From NCBI RefSeq assembly GCF_014837175.1, contig NZ_JACYFR010000001.1:558001-622000 (forward strand): a stretch of 64,000 nucleotides of DNA. The letters are read 5' to 3'. Under the pieces are notes generated by a model that made no database searches, was not told where the DNA came from, and worked only from the letters and a program-made list of their open reading frames with translations. The translations under genes were made by a program, and so were the position numbers. Numbering within the stretch: position 1 is the first letter of the stretch; every line of letters begins with the position of its first letter. The DNA comes from Cellulomonas sp. JH27-2. GTDB taxonomy: Bacteria; Actinomycetota; Actinomycetes; Actinomycetales; Cellulomonadaceae. Below, piece after piece: positions 1 to 11,101 of this stretch.

Positions 1-20
1 CTGCGAGTACCGACGTGTAG

Positions 21-251
21 TCGGCTTGCCCTTCGACAGATCCTTCGGCATGGCTCCATCCTCGTTTCCAAGGTCAAGAGCCTCCAAGCAACCCAGGGCG
101 GTTCAGTGGCGTCACGATCGCCATCGGTGGCGCCACGCTAGGCATCCCGACCTCAATGCTGGTTTCGGCCCTCGTGCTGCTGGCCGGTGCGTTGGCAACA
201 GGCTGGTACCTCGGCGTCGCGCACCGACCCTCACCGACAGAGGGCGAGTAG
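21..251 (+). pseudogene. 3' remnant of a small membrane-protein gene
   Basis: An open frame of 76 codons runs from just after an in-frame TAG (18-20) to a TAG at 249-251 and contains no ATG, GTG or TTG near its beginning. It encodes a Pro-rich stretch followed by one convincing hydrophobic segment (GIPTSMLVSALVLLAGALAT) and a short charged tail. The only internal start is the ATG inside that segment. It therefore looks like the C-terminus of a gene that lost its 5' end, or a frameshifted copy. Function is unknown; a chance open frame cannot be excluded. Confidence 0.25.
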
Positions 252-525
252 CGCGGCCCATCCTGTCGCCAGTACGGCTAGAACTGCCGCCAAGTCGACC
301 CACCTCGCCAAGCGGAGCGACGCGTTCCACCTACCCATCCGGCCACGCCGTAGACAAAACCACGCCCCCACCGCTGCCACTGCCACTGCCACTGTCAAGA
401 TCTCGCGCAGACACTGCGCTCTTGCCCACAAGACCGCAGTCTCGATACGCGCGCTTTGGCGTGTCCGTAGGCACGCGGGCTCGACCGCCCGTTCGGCTCC
501 AGGTCCCGCCGACCGTGGCAGGAGG
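252..525. other. gene-poor DNA downstream of the CBASS operon
   Basis: No convincing gene is visible here. The stretch contains a short CCACTG triplicate around 378-396 and several overlapping frames with arginine-rich, low-complexity translations. A 66-residue minus-strand frame (231-431) with two hydrophobic stretches was considered but has only a TTG start and no ribosome site. Confidence 0.4.
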
Positions 526-1095
526 TCAGTCCAGCCACCCGTGACGCCTGGCCAGGCCCCACCACCGATGCGGTACGGCGCGCCGCCAACCGAACCGCCT
601 CGCGACGGCCCGATTGAGTTTTTCGAGCTGCGCTCCGTGCCCCGTTGGGCCCCAGCCAGACAGGTTCATTCCGGTCGGTTGACTCACTGGCGGCATGCCC
701 CACGCTGATTCGCAGAATGGCGCGACTTCTGCATCGATCGCCCGGCAGACCTCTAGTAGGACATCCTGGACGTACTTGCTCTCTGCGGCTACCCATGCCT
801 TGCTGCGCGCGAGTTCTTCTTGGATGTCGCTGCCTAGCGCCGAGAGTGCGGCAAGCGTTGCGGGATCGTCGCCCGCGCGGCGCCGGATGCGGAAGGCGAA
901 CTCGACCCGGCGCAGGAGCACCGTGCTCACAGCGGCGTACCCGTCGCGTCGCGTCGATGATGTCGAACGCATGCCGTCGAGGACCGAGGTGACGAACGCT
1001 GCTACGGCTGACGAGCCCAGCACGGCAACAGCGATCGTTTTCCACGGGACGCCATCGCTCGCGGTGGCTTTCACAACTTCTTCAAGCGTGCCCAC
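526..1095 (-). CDS. Single-TM protein, probable CBASS effector
   Basis: 189 residues. I chose the GTG at 1093-1095 because a perfect AGGAGG lies 8 nt upstream; the longer frame would overlap the E2 gene further. After a short N-terminal tail there is one clear hydrophobic helix at about residues 18-36 (AVAVLGSSAVAAFVTSV), then a basic patch (RSTSSTRR) and a mostly helical soluble region of about 140 residues ending in a Trp/Arg-rich tail. No catalytic motif is recognisable. It is the last gene of a tightly packed operon after a CD-NTase and an E2-like protein and overlaps the E2 gene by 25 nt. In CBASS the third gene is normally the cyclic-nucleotide-triggered effector, often a membrane protein. 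Effector status is inferred from position and topology; I do not recognise the family. Confidence 0.7.
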   Translation of the reverse strand: MGTLEEVVKATASDGVPWKTIAVAVLGSSAVAAFVTSVLDGMRSTSSTRRDGYAAVSTVLLRRVEFAFRIRRRAGDDPATLAALSALGSDIQEELARSKAWVAAESKYVQDVLLEVCRAIDAEVAPFCESAWGMPPVSQPTGMNLSGWGPTGHGAQLEKLNRAVARRFGWRRAVPHRWWGLARRHGWLD

Positions 1096-1598
1096 CGGGC
1101 CGCCTCCTTCCGCATGAACGGGGTCAAGATCGGGTGCTGTCCGCGAGGGGGATTGCCATGCGGCGCATCCTCCACCGGCCACTCACCATGCCGGCGCCAG
1201 TACTCCTCGAACGCCAGATGCCGTTGCACGCACAGCACGTAGTCCTCGAACCCGTCATCCCACTGCCACGTCAGCTCTCGCCGATCGAGGGGGTAGAAAA
1301 GACACAGCCCGGCGTACTTGGCGCCGAACGTCGTGCCGTCAAGGTTCGGGCTGCGGTGCAACCATGGCCTCGGCGCCCCGATCGGGAAAGCGGTGACGTC
1401 CCCTGAGCTCGCCACCACGACCCTGGCCCGCTCGTCGGGGTAGGCGGGCAGGTCTCGAAGCGGCGCGAAGGTCAGGTTGAACACGATGTGCCCGTGCGCT
1501 ACGAACACTCGGTCGACGGAGCACCCAGGAATCGTGTCCTGCAGGACCCCGGCTGCGAGCTCGGGTGCCTGCAGGACGTCGATCAGCTGGAGCGCCAT
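1071..1598 (-). CDS. E2-like ubiquitin-conjugase-fold protein (short type II CBASS)
   Basis: 175 residues, ATG start. The protein carries the prokaryotic E2-like signature seen beside CD-NTases: RPWLHR (His81), then LCLFYP with the probable catalytic Cys99, then a Trp-rich segment and a HLAFEEYWRRHGEWP helix followed by APHG (His147). No E1 adenylation or JAB peptidase domain is present here or in neighbouring genes, matching the short, E2-only type II CBASS layout. In such systems the E2 enzyme is known to act on the C-terminus of the cyclase and prime it. The gene begins inside the 3' end of the CD-NTase gene (16-nt overlap) and overlaps the effector gene by 25 nt, implying coupled translation. 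Family assignment rests on motif pattern and context. Confidence 0.82.
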   Translation of the reverse strand: MALQLIDVLQAPELAAGVLQDTIPGCSVDRVFVAHGHIVFNLTFAPLRDLPAYPDERARVVVASSGDVTAFPIGAPRPWLHRSPNLDGTTFGAKYAGLCLFYPLDRRELTWQWDDGFEDYVLCVQRHLAFEEYWRRHGEWPVEDAPHGNPPRGQHPILTPFMRKEAARWARLKKL

Positions 1599-2590
1599 GC
1601 CCGACGCGGTTGAGTCTGAGCGACCCCCGCGGTACTAGGGGACAGGTAACCGCCGGTGGCGATCGAGCCGGAGGCCCAGTTCTTCATCGCCTGGTGCTCG
1701 CTGATGGGCTCAGGCTCAGGGAAGTCCGAGCCAAGGATTTCGTGCCAGACGCCGATCGCGGCGCGTGCGTCACCGCTGGCCTCCAGGGCGATAGCCTCAC
1801 CGGCGCCCTGAGCGGCCTCCCCGAGGACCTTCCTGGCGAGCTGCCGTTCGGCTGGGCTCCACTTGCCGGTCATGTCGTCCTCGCCAGCCGGCTCGAGCAA
1901 CGGGCCAGCGAGGATCTGGGGCGCGGCCTGCAGCAGCTTGAGCAACGCCTCCTGAGGCGCTACCGACGCGGTGATCACCTGGTAAGCCAGGGACTCAGCG
2001 GCAATCCCCTTAAAGAAGTCGAGCTCCGGATGGTGCTTGATGAGCGCCTTGAACATGCGGACCTGGTGCACGAACGTGCCGCCAGTGAGTACGTTCCGCT
2101 TCTGGACGTTGGTGATCTGGATCCGCGTGTTGCTCGGGATCCACTCCCCGAGCTCGCGATCCCCGATCAGCACGTACCGGCCGTCAGCATCATCCAGGGC
2201 GGGCACCAGGTCGATGGTGAACTCGACACCAGGCAGGTGAACACGGAGTGCCTTCGCTGCTGGGGCCTCCCCCTGGTCGAACAGCGCGCCAGGCCAGTGC
2301 TCGGCGACGCAGCGCCGGAAGAACTCCATCGCCTGTGCGGGTCCGCTCGGTCCGTCCAGGCCCGGCCACGCGTCCGAGGCCAGGATGATGACGATGTCGA
2401 CGTCCTTGAGCGGCTTGAGCATCGTCTTGCGCGCAAACGAGCCCTGCAGGAACGAGTCCTTGACCTGACCGTTGTCCTCCAGGAGCTCACGGATCTCGCG
2501 GTGGAGATCCTGAGCATGACGCCGCTCGCCCGGGTCGAGATTGAGGTGGCCGTCGAACTCTTCGAACGCGGAACTGACGGTTGAAACCAT
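1583..2590 (-). CDS. CBASS CD-NTase (cGAS/DncV-like cyclic oligonucleotide synthase)
   Basis: 335 residues; ATG at 2588-2590 with a GGAGAGG ribosome site. The nucleotidyltransferase core is intact: G50-S51 in FLQGSFARKT, Asp63 and Asp65 in KDVDIVI, and a third acidic residue Asp127 in EFTIDLVPAL. This G-S, D-x-D, D arrangement is diagnostic of the DNA-polymerase-beta-like fold used by bacterial cGAS/DncV enzymes, which make cyclic di- or tri-nucleotides on phage infection. It opens a three-gene operon with an E2-like protein and a TM protein. The C-terminal tail (about residues 305-335) is Gly/Ser/Thr-rich and ends in Ser rather than the small Gly/Ala common in E1/E2-processed cyclases, so the conjugation site or the exact product should be treated as open. 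The nucleotide made cannot be read from sequence. Confidence 0.9.
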   Translation of the reverse strand: MVSTVSSAFEEFDGHLNLDPGERRHAQDLHREIRELLEDNGQVKDSFLQGSFARKTMLKPLKDVDIVIILASDAWPGLDGPSGPAQAMEFFRRCVAEHWPGALFDQGEAPAAKALRVHLPGVEFTIDLVPALDDADGRYVLIGDRELGEWIPSNTRIQITNVQKRNVLTGGTFVHQVRMFKALIKHHPELDFFKGIAAESLAYQVITASVAPQEALLKLLQAAPQILAGPLLEPAGEDDMTGKWSPAERQLARKVLGEAAQGAGEAIALEASGDARAAIGVWHEILGSDFPEPEPISEHQAMKNWASGSIATGGYLSPSTAGVAQTQPRRAWRSS

Positions 2591-2692
2591 GGCAGATCCT
2601 CTCCAGATCCGTCTTCACAGATCCTGGCTAGGAGACGCCGACGCGCTGACTCACGAACAGTCATTCCCTGGAGGGTGTGACATGATCAGAGC

Positions 2693-2708
2693 AAGTTCGG
2701 GAGAACTT
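2693..2708. promoter_or_regulatory. AAGTTC/GAACTT inverted repeat upstream of CBASS
   Basis: AAGTTC and GAACTT form a perfect 6-bp inverted repeat separated by GGGA, 103 bp upstream of the CD-NTase start. It is placed where an operator of the CBASS promoter would be, but no regulator gene is adjacent, so a role is only inferred. Confidence 0.3.
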
Positions 2709-2751
2709 CGACGACGAACGGCATCTCGTGATGGGTGTTCAGTTGTCACGA

Positions 2752-2779
2752 CGGGTCGGGTGTTGGCGCACCCGGCCCG
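2752..2779. terminator. GC-rich hairpin
   Basis: CGGGTCGGGTG and CACCCGGCCCG pair over 11 bp with one mismatch around a 6-nt loop, followed on the plus strand by TT. It has the form of an actinobacterial intrinsic terminator. No plus-strand gene is seen just before it, so it may be the terminator of a gene lost when the CBASS segment arrived. Confidence 0.4.
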
Positions 2780-3292
2780 TTCGCATGTGTGGTTGATCCG
2801 AGGTGAATCCCACGTGTGTGATTTAAAGCATACTCGCGCCGTGCGACATCCACCGGGTCGTCAGTCGACTCGTGCCGACGGACGGACTCCCCACGTCATC
2901 ACCTCAGGGACAGATCTGCCTCCCGTAGGCCGACGGCTCCACGTTCGCGCCATCTCCGTGAGTTGGAGCAGCGTCTGCGGTGCGGGATAACACTTGCCGG
3001 CCGTGTTCGGCGCGAAGCGTCCCTACCCCCGCGCAGCGCCTCTATGAGCCCTTCATGAACGTCGCCGCCACGGTGCCTCTTGCGGGCGACCGGTGCGTCG
3101 CAGCAGGGCCTGCGCAAGCGCCTCTCAGTTGAGGCCAGCACGCTCGTGATCAGGCTCGTGGTGAACACGCGACGACCCGATGCCCACGCTCGCAAGTCCC
3201 CTTCGCCGGGCAAACTCGATGCCGCGCACTGACCCCCAAGAGAGGTTCAGCAGGCTGCAAAGCAGGTCCTAACATCGGGTAATGACTGCGCA

Positions 3293-3336
3293 CATCGGGC
3301 CACCGCCGCAGATTTGGGTGCGACGGCGGCCCGATG
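3293..3336. terminator. Terminator of the nrd operon
   Basis: CATCGGGCC at 3293-3301 pairs with GGCCCGATG at 3328-3336, and the stem extends imperfectly through the CCGCCG/CGGCGG bases between them. It lies 86-129 bp past the nrdF stop codon on the minus strand. Confidence 0.55.
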
Positions 3337-3421
3337 CCTGAGGCAAGGACCGCAACTTCTAGTGTCACAACACAGACAAAACTGTCACCTCACACACCGG
3401 CAGCGGGTGGAGATGGGGTGG

Positions 3422-6581
<3,160 letters not shown>

Positions 6582-7052
6582 AATCGTCCCAATCCCTCAC
6601 GGACGCGTGTCACGTCCTCGCTGGTTCCCATGAGCTCGAACCCGTACAGGTAGGGGACGCGGCACTTGGCCGCGATGATGTCCCCCGCGATGCAGTAGGC
6701 CTCGCCGAAATTCGTGTTGCCCGCGGCGATGACGCCGCGGATCAGTGAGCGGTTGCCCTCGTCGTTGAGGAACTTCACGACCTGACGGGGTACCGCGCCG
6801 CCCTCGTTGCCCCCGCCGTACGTCGGCACGACGAGCACATAGGGCTCGGTGACGTGCAGGAACGGATCGGTGGGACGCAGCGGGATGCGGGAGGCCGCCA
6901 GGCCGAGCTTCTCGACGAAGCGGTGCGTGTTGTCCGAGGCCGACGAGAAGTACACGAGCGAGCCCATGCGGATCCCCTCAACCTCGGGTCGGTGCTGGTG
7001 GCGACGAGCCGGCGCAGCGCGTGCGCGCGGTCTCGTCGGCCGGGTGCGGGCG

Positions 7053-7298
7053 TCAGGCGGAGACGGCCGCGAGACGCTCGGAGAGGGCGCCGATGCGGTC
7101 CGGGCGGTAGCCCGACCAGTGCTCGCCGTCCACGATCACGACGGGTGCCTGCAGGTGGCCCAGCGACATCACGTAGTCGCGGGCGTCCGCGTCCTCGCTG
7201 ATGTCGACGACCGTGTACTCGGCGCCCAGCTTGTCGAGGGCACGGTAGGTCGCGTTGCACTGCACGCAGGCCGGCTTGCTGTAGACCGTGATCGTCAT
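7053..7298 (-). CDS. nrdH: NrdH glutaredoxin-like redoxin
   Basis: 81 residues from ATG at 7296-7298; the frame stays open upstream but the redoxin fold begins at this Met. NrdH re-reduces the active-site cysteines of NrdE using thioredoxin reductase. The CVQC active site (residues 11-14), the cis-Pro segment QAPVVIV and the C-terminal WSGYRPDRI motif match the family. First gene of the nrdHIEF operon, 85 bp before nrdI and about 120 bp downstream of the NrdR boxes. Confidence 0.96.
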   Translation of the reverse strand: MTITVYSKPACVQCNATYRALDKLGAEYTVVDISEDADARDYVMSLGHLQAPVVIVDGEHWSGYRPDRIGALSERLAAVSA

Positions 7299-7417
7299 CG
7301 TGCGCTCCGTCGAAGTGAGTCGTGAGTTCTGTGAAGGACCCCCTGTCGGAGCCCCTCGCCCCCTGCCGCCGAGGCCTCCGGAGAGTCCCCGCCGTTCCTG
7401 CCGAGTGCGTGAGCAAG

Positions 7418-7433
7418 ACACTACACCTTGTGT
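7418..7433. promoter_or_regulatory. NrdR box 1
   Basis: ACACTACACCTTGTGT agrees with the NrdR consensus acaCwAtATaTwGtgt at 13 of 16 positions, including the ACAC/GTGT ends. NrdR represses ribonucleotide reductase operons when dATP is high. It lies upstream of nrdH. Confidence 0.8.
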
Positions 7434-7449
7434 CTGACACTGCAATGGA

Positions 7450-7465
7450 CCACTAGGTGTTGTGT
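7450..7465. promoter_or_regulatory. NrdR box 2
   Basis: CCACTAGGTGTTGTGT is a weaker match to the same consensus. It starts exactly 32 bp after box 1, about three helical turns, the spacing usual for tandem NrdR sites. Confidence 0.7.
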
Positions 7466-7776
7466 TACACCAGTGTCGTTTTTCACCCTGTGCGCCGAGT
7501 TTCACACTACCTGTGGGCACTGACACGACGCCCTGGCCAGCGCGTTCACGCGAGCGCAACAGGACTCGCCGACGACGACCCACAGGCCGTCCACACCGAC
7601 ACGCCCGTCGTCCCCAGCACCGTCCACAGCGCGCGACCGACGAAGACACGGGACGAACCAGCCCAACGACGACGAATCGCCGTTCAGCTGGGTTCCGCGA
7701 GCACCCTGCGCCGCACGCCGCCGTCCCCGGACGGCAGGTTCGGCGGAGGGGGCGGTCGATAGGCGATGCTGGGGCC

Positions 7777-10700
7777 GTGCAGATCACGACGCTCGGCGAG
7801 CTCGCCGTCGACGGCCGGCCGGTGCGCGGTGAGCGGCTCGCGGCCGTGCTGCGCGAGCTGGTCGATGCACGCGGACGCACCGTCTCGGTCGGCGCGCTCG
7901 TCGACGCCGTGTGGGACGGCGAGCCACCGCAGGACCAGACGGGCGCGATCCAGGCGCTGGTCTCGCGCCTGCGCCGCACCGGCGTGCCGATCCTCGCAGC
8001 TCCCGGCGGGTACCGTCTGGCCGCCGACGACGTCCACGTGGACGCGACCGACGCCCAGCACCTGGCCGAGCGCGCGTCGGCCGCGCTGCAGGCCGGCCGG
8101 GCCGACGAGGCGCAGCACGCGGCCGACGCCGCGCGCGCCCTGTTCCCCGCCGTGCCCGACCTCGACGACGGCGCCACCGCCCGGCTGTTCTCCGACGTCG
8201 CGGGGGTCCGCGCCCGGGCCGCGCTCGCCGGCGCCGGCCCGCTGGACGGCACGGACCTGCACCGCCTGGTCACGCGCACCCCGCCCGACGAGCCCGCTCT
8301 CGCCGTCCTGGTCCGCGTGCTCGCGGCGCAGGGGCGCGACGCGGAGGCGCTCGAGCTCGTCGACCGCGTCCGCACCGAGCTCGTCGACCGCTACGGGGCG
8401 GACCTGTCCCCCGTCGTCGTCGACGCGCACGTGGCCCTGCTGCGCGGTGAGCTCGCGCCGCGCAGCGAGCCCACGCCCGCTGTCCCCGCCGCCCCGGCCC
8501 ACACCACGGTCGCGATGCCGGCGGCCTGGCGCCGGTCCACCACACCCCTGCTGGGCCGCGACGACGACCTGGCGGCGGTGCTGCGTGCCGTCGACACCGC
8601 CCCCCTCGTGACGCTCGTCGCCACGGGGGGCGCGGGCAAGACCCGGCTGGCCTCGGAGGTGGCCCGGACGGTGGCCGCGCGCGGACGCTCGGTCCGCGTC
8701 GTCGAGCTGGCCGGCCTGCGCGCGTCCGACGAGGTGTTCCCGACCGTGCTGGGCGCCATCGGCGGCATGGACACGACCCCCAGCCGCGCGGACCTCAACG
8801 CCGAGCGGCGGATGCGGGAGCCGCTCGACCGTCTGCGCGTGGCGGCCGCGGACCTCGACGGTCTGCTGGTGCTCGACAACTGCGAGCACGTCCTGGACGC
8901 GGCCGCGCGGGTGGTGGCCGACCTGCTCGACGTCGCATCGCCCGACCTCGTGGTCCTCGCCACCAGCCGTGCCCCGCTGGGCCTGGTGGGTGAGGAGGTG
9001 CACCGGCTGGGCACGCTGCCCGACGCCGACGCGCTCGACCTGCTCGAGTCGCGCGCCCGCGCCGCCCGGCCCGACCTGGCCTGGGACGCGGCGCGGGTGC
9101 TCGAGCTGTGCCACCGCCTCGACAACCTCCCGCTCGCGCTCGAGCTGGCCGCCGCGCGGCTGCGCTCGATGCCCGTCGAGGACGTCCTGGACGGGCTCGA
9201 CGACCGGTTCGGCCTGCTCGACGACGCCCTGCGGGGCCTGCCGGACCGCCACGCGAGCCTCTGGGCGATGGTCGACTGGTCGCGTGAGCTGCTGACCCCG
9301 AACGACCGGACGCTGCTGCAGCGGCTCTCCGTCGTCGCGGGCTCGTTCAGCGCCGAGACAGCCGTCGCGATCTGCGGCGACACGCAGCCGGCCGTCGTGC
9401 GCCGCGGGCTGGCCGGGCTCGTCGACCAGTCGCTGCTCAGCCTCGCCGACCAGGGGCCGGGCCCGGCGCGCTACCGCATGCTCGAGACGGTGCGGGAGTA
9501 CGGCGAGGCGCGGCTCGACGCGTCAGGCGAGCGCGCGGGCACGATGTCCGCCCTGGTCGCCTGGGCGCGACGACGAGCGGTGGCGCTGCGCGCGGACTTC
9601 ATCGGGCCGGCCCAGCTGCAGGCGTACGAGGCCGCGTCCGACGACGGCGAGGCGCTCCTGGTCGCGGCCCGGTGGGCCCTGGCGCACGACGACGAGCCCG
9701 CGGCGCTCGACATCCTGTCCGCTCTCTTCGGGCTCTGGACCGTCCGAGGCCTGCACAGCGAGGTCGTCGCCTGGGCGCAACGACTCCTGCACCTCGAGGA
9801 CCCGCGGGCCCGCGCACGCTCGGCCTTCCTCAACGGTGCGGGCTCGGGCCGGCCCGTGCCCGACGCCGAGACCGCGGCCGTCGTCGCGACGTACGTCGGG
9901 TTGAACAGCGGCGTGATCGAGTCCGCCCGGATGGGCGCACTCGGGCTGCGCGCTGCGCGCACGGTGCTGCGCGAGCGGCCCGACGAGATCACGCCGCGCT
10001 CGCGCGCGCTGGCCGAGACCATGCCGGCCCTGAGCGCCGGCGACTTCACGCAGATGGCTGGGCCGGCCGAGCGCCTCGTGGCGTCCGGCGACCCGTACCT
10101 GCAGGGCATCGGCCTGTTCCTGCGCGCGGCCGTCCAGGAGAACGACGGCAGCTCCCCGGAGTCCGGCGACGACGCGCGCGAGGCCTACCGCCGCTTCGAG
10201 GAGGCCGGCGACCACTGGGGCATGGGGATGGCGGCGCAGGGGCTGGGGCAGTGGATCGGCGGCGGGCTGGGATCGCCGGAGTCCGCGACGTGGTTGCAGC
10301 TCGGCGTGCACCACCTCGAGCTGATCGGCGCGTTCGGTGACGCCCGCGGCATCCGCGTGCTGCTGGACGTGCAGCAGGCGCTGCACGGCGACGAGGAGGC
10401 CTACGCCCGGGTGCAGACCGTGGCGACGTCCGACCAGGTCGACGAGGGCGACGCCGCCCAGGCCGAGCTGGGGCTGGCCCACATCGCCCTGATGCGCGGC
10501 CAGCACGCGTCGGCCGTCGCGCACGCCGAGGCCGCGCTCGCCCGCGTCGTCGACCGACCGGTCAACCCGCCCCAGGCCCGCGCGCTGACGCGGGCGACCG
10601 CCGCGATGGTCCACCTGCGCAGCCTGGCCGAGGGCTCGGGCGTGGGCGGCGAGACGACGGCCAGGACGACGACCGTCGCGGCAACCGAGGCGCGCGCGGT

Positions 10701-11016
10701 CGAGCTGCTGCGCGCGGCGGCCGACGACGCCGTCCCCGGGTCGGACATGCCGATCGTCGGCGCCTACGCGATGGGCCTGGCCGAGCTCGCGGCGTTCCGC
10801 GGTCTGCGCGAGCCGACGGTCGAGCTCCACGCGATCGGCACGCGCCTGGGCGCGAACCTGCAGTGGATGTTCGACCCCGAGGGCAGCGGCCAGGTCGCCG
10901 CCCTCGTCGGCGACGCCGCCGCGCGGGCAGCCGCCCTGGAGCCCCTGCGGACGGTGCGGCCGTCCGTGCTGGCCAAGCGCGTCGGCGAGCTGGCCGACGC
11001 GCTGCTCGGCCTCTGA
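7777..11016 (+). CDS. BTAD/NB-ARC transcriptional regulator (AfsR/SARP-like)
   Basis: 1079 residues from GTG at 7777, chosen because the OmpR-like winged-helix domain begins immediately (QITTLGELAVDG). Order: DNA-binding domain (about 1-85), BTAD helical repeats (about 90-230), a linker, then a STAND-type ATPase with P-loop VATGGAGKTRLA (about 285-297) and Walker B-like DLDGLLVLDNCEHV, and a C-terminal TPR-like helical region to the end. No C-terminal LuxR-type helix-turn-helix is present. Such proteins are signal-integrating activators in actinobacteria, often for secondary metabolism or stress genes. It is divergent from nrdH and convergent with the exporter genes, so its target is unknown. 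Confidence 0.88.
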   Translation: MQITTLGELAVDGRPVRGERLAAVLRELVDARGRTVSVGALVDAVWDGEPPQDQTGAIQALVSRLRRTGVPILAAPGGYRLAADDVHVDATDAQHLAERASAALQAGRADEAQHAADAARALFPAVPDLDDGATARLFSDVAGVRARAALAGAGPLDGTDLHRLVTRTPPDEPALAVLVRVLAAQGRDAEALELVDRVRTELVDRYGADLSPVVVDAHVALLRGELAPRSEPTPAVPAAPAHTTVAMPAAWRRSTTPLLGRDDDLAAVLRAVDTAPLVTLVATGGAGKTRLASEVARTVAARGRSVRVVELAGLRASDEVFPTVLGAIGGMDTTPSRADLNAERRMREPLDRLRVAAADLDGLLVLDNCEHVLDAAARVVADLLDVASPDLVVLATSRAPLGLVGEEVHRLGTLPDADALDLLESRARAARPDLAWDAARVLELCHRLDNLPLALELAAARLRSMPVEDVLDGLDDRFGLLDDALRGLPDRHASLWAMVDWSRELLTPNDRTLLQRLSVVAGSFSAETAVAICGDTQPAVVRRGLAGLVDQSLLSLADQGPGPARYRMLETVREYGEARLDASGERAGTMSALVAWARRRAVALRADFIGPAQLQAYEAASDDGEALLVAARWALAHDDEPAALDILSALFGLWTVRGLHSEVVAWAQRLLHLEDPRARARSAFLNGAGSGRPVPDAETAAVVATYVGLNSGVIESARMGALGLRAARTVLRERPDEITPRSRALAETMPALSAGDFTQMAGPAERLVASGDPYLQGIGLFLRAAVQENDGSSPESGDDAREAYRRFEEAGDHWGMGMAAQGLGQWIGGGLGSPESATWLQLGVHHLELIGAFGDARGIRVLLDVQQALHGDEEAYARVQTVATSDQVDEGDAAQAELGLAHIALMRGQHASAVAHAEAALARVVDRPVNPPQARALTRATAAMVHLRSLAEGSGVGGETTARTTTVAATEARAVELLRAAADDAVPGSDMPIVGAYAMGLAELAAFRGLREPTVELHAIGTRLGANLQWMFDPEGSGQVAALVGDAAARAAALEPLRTVRPSVLAKRVGELADALLGL

Positions 11017-11059
11017 CCTCACGCGCACGGCCCTGTCAGGTCGCGGCGAACGACAGAGA

Positions 11060-11090
11060 AAGGGGCGGCCCGCACAGCGGACCGCCCCTT
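11060..11090. terminator. Bidirectional terminator
   Basis: A 14-bp stem with one mismatch (AAGGGGCGG...CCGCCCCTT as the outer part) and an ACA loop, with A-rich and T-containing flanks. It sits between two convergent genes, the regulator ending at 11016 and the ABC permease ending at 11102. Confidence 0.85.
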
Positions 11091-11101
11091 CTCACTGGTC
11101 G

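Larger units (their letters stand above)
2591..3421. other. Intergenic spacer between CBASS operon and nrd operon
   Basis: About 830 bp without a convincing gene; the possible frames are short, arginine-rich and lack ribosome sites. It holds the presumed CBASS promoter region, a small inverted repeat (2693-2708), a GC-rich hairpin followed by TT (2752-2779), an AT-rich patch near 2818-2832, and the terminator of the nrd operon (3293-3336). The base composition is less GC-rich than the rest of the window, consistent with an accessory insertion. I see no integrase, tRNA or obvious attachment repeats. Confidence 0.6.
7299..7776. other. Divergent intergenic region between nrdH and the BTAD regulator
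   Basis: About 480 bp without a gene. The nrdH-proximal half contains two NrdR boxes (7418-7433 and 7450-7465) and TGTGTTACACC just beyond. The remainder is GC-rich and I see nothing further in it apart from a GGGG-type ribosome site before the GTG at 7777. Confidence 0.6.

Noticed and set aside
231-431. 66-residue minus-strand frame with two hydrophobic stretches
   Set aside because: TTG start, no ribosome site, and one hydrophobic run is produced by the CCACTG triplicate. It lies 95 bp after the CBASS effector gene, so it is worth noting but not supported.
2899-3213. 104-residue minus-strand frame in the CBASS-nrd spacer
   Set aside because: Arginine-rich, no start signal, no recognisable domain.
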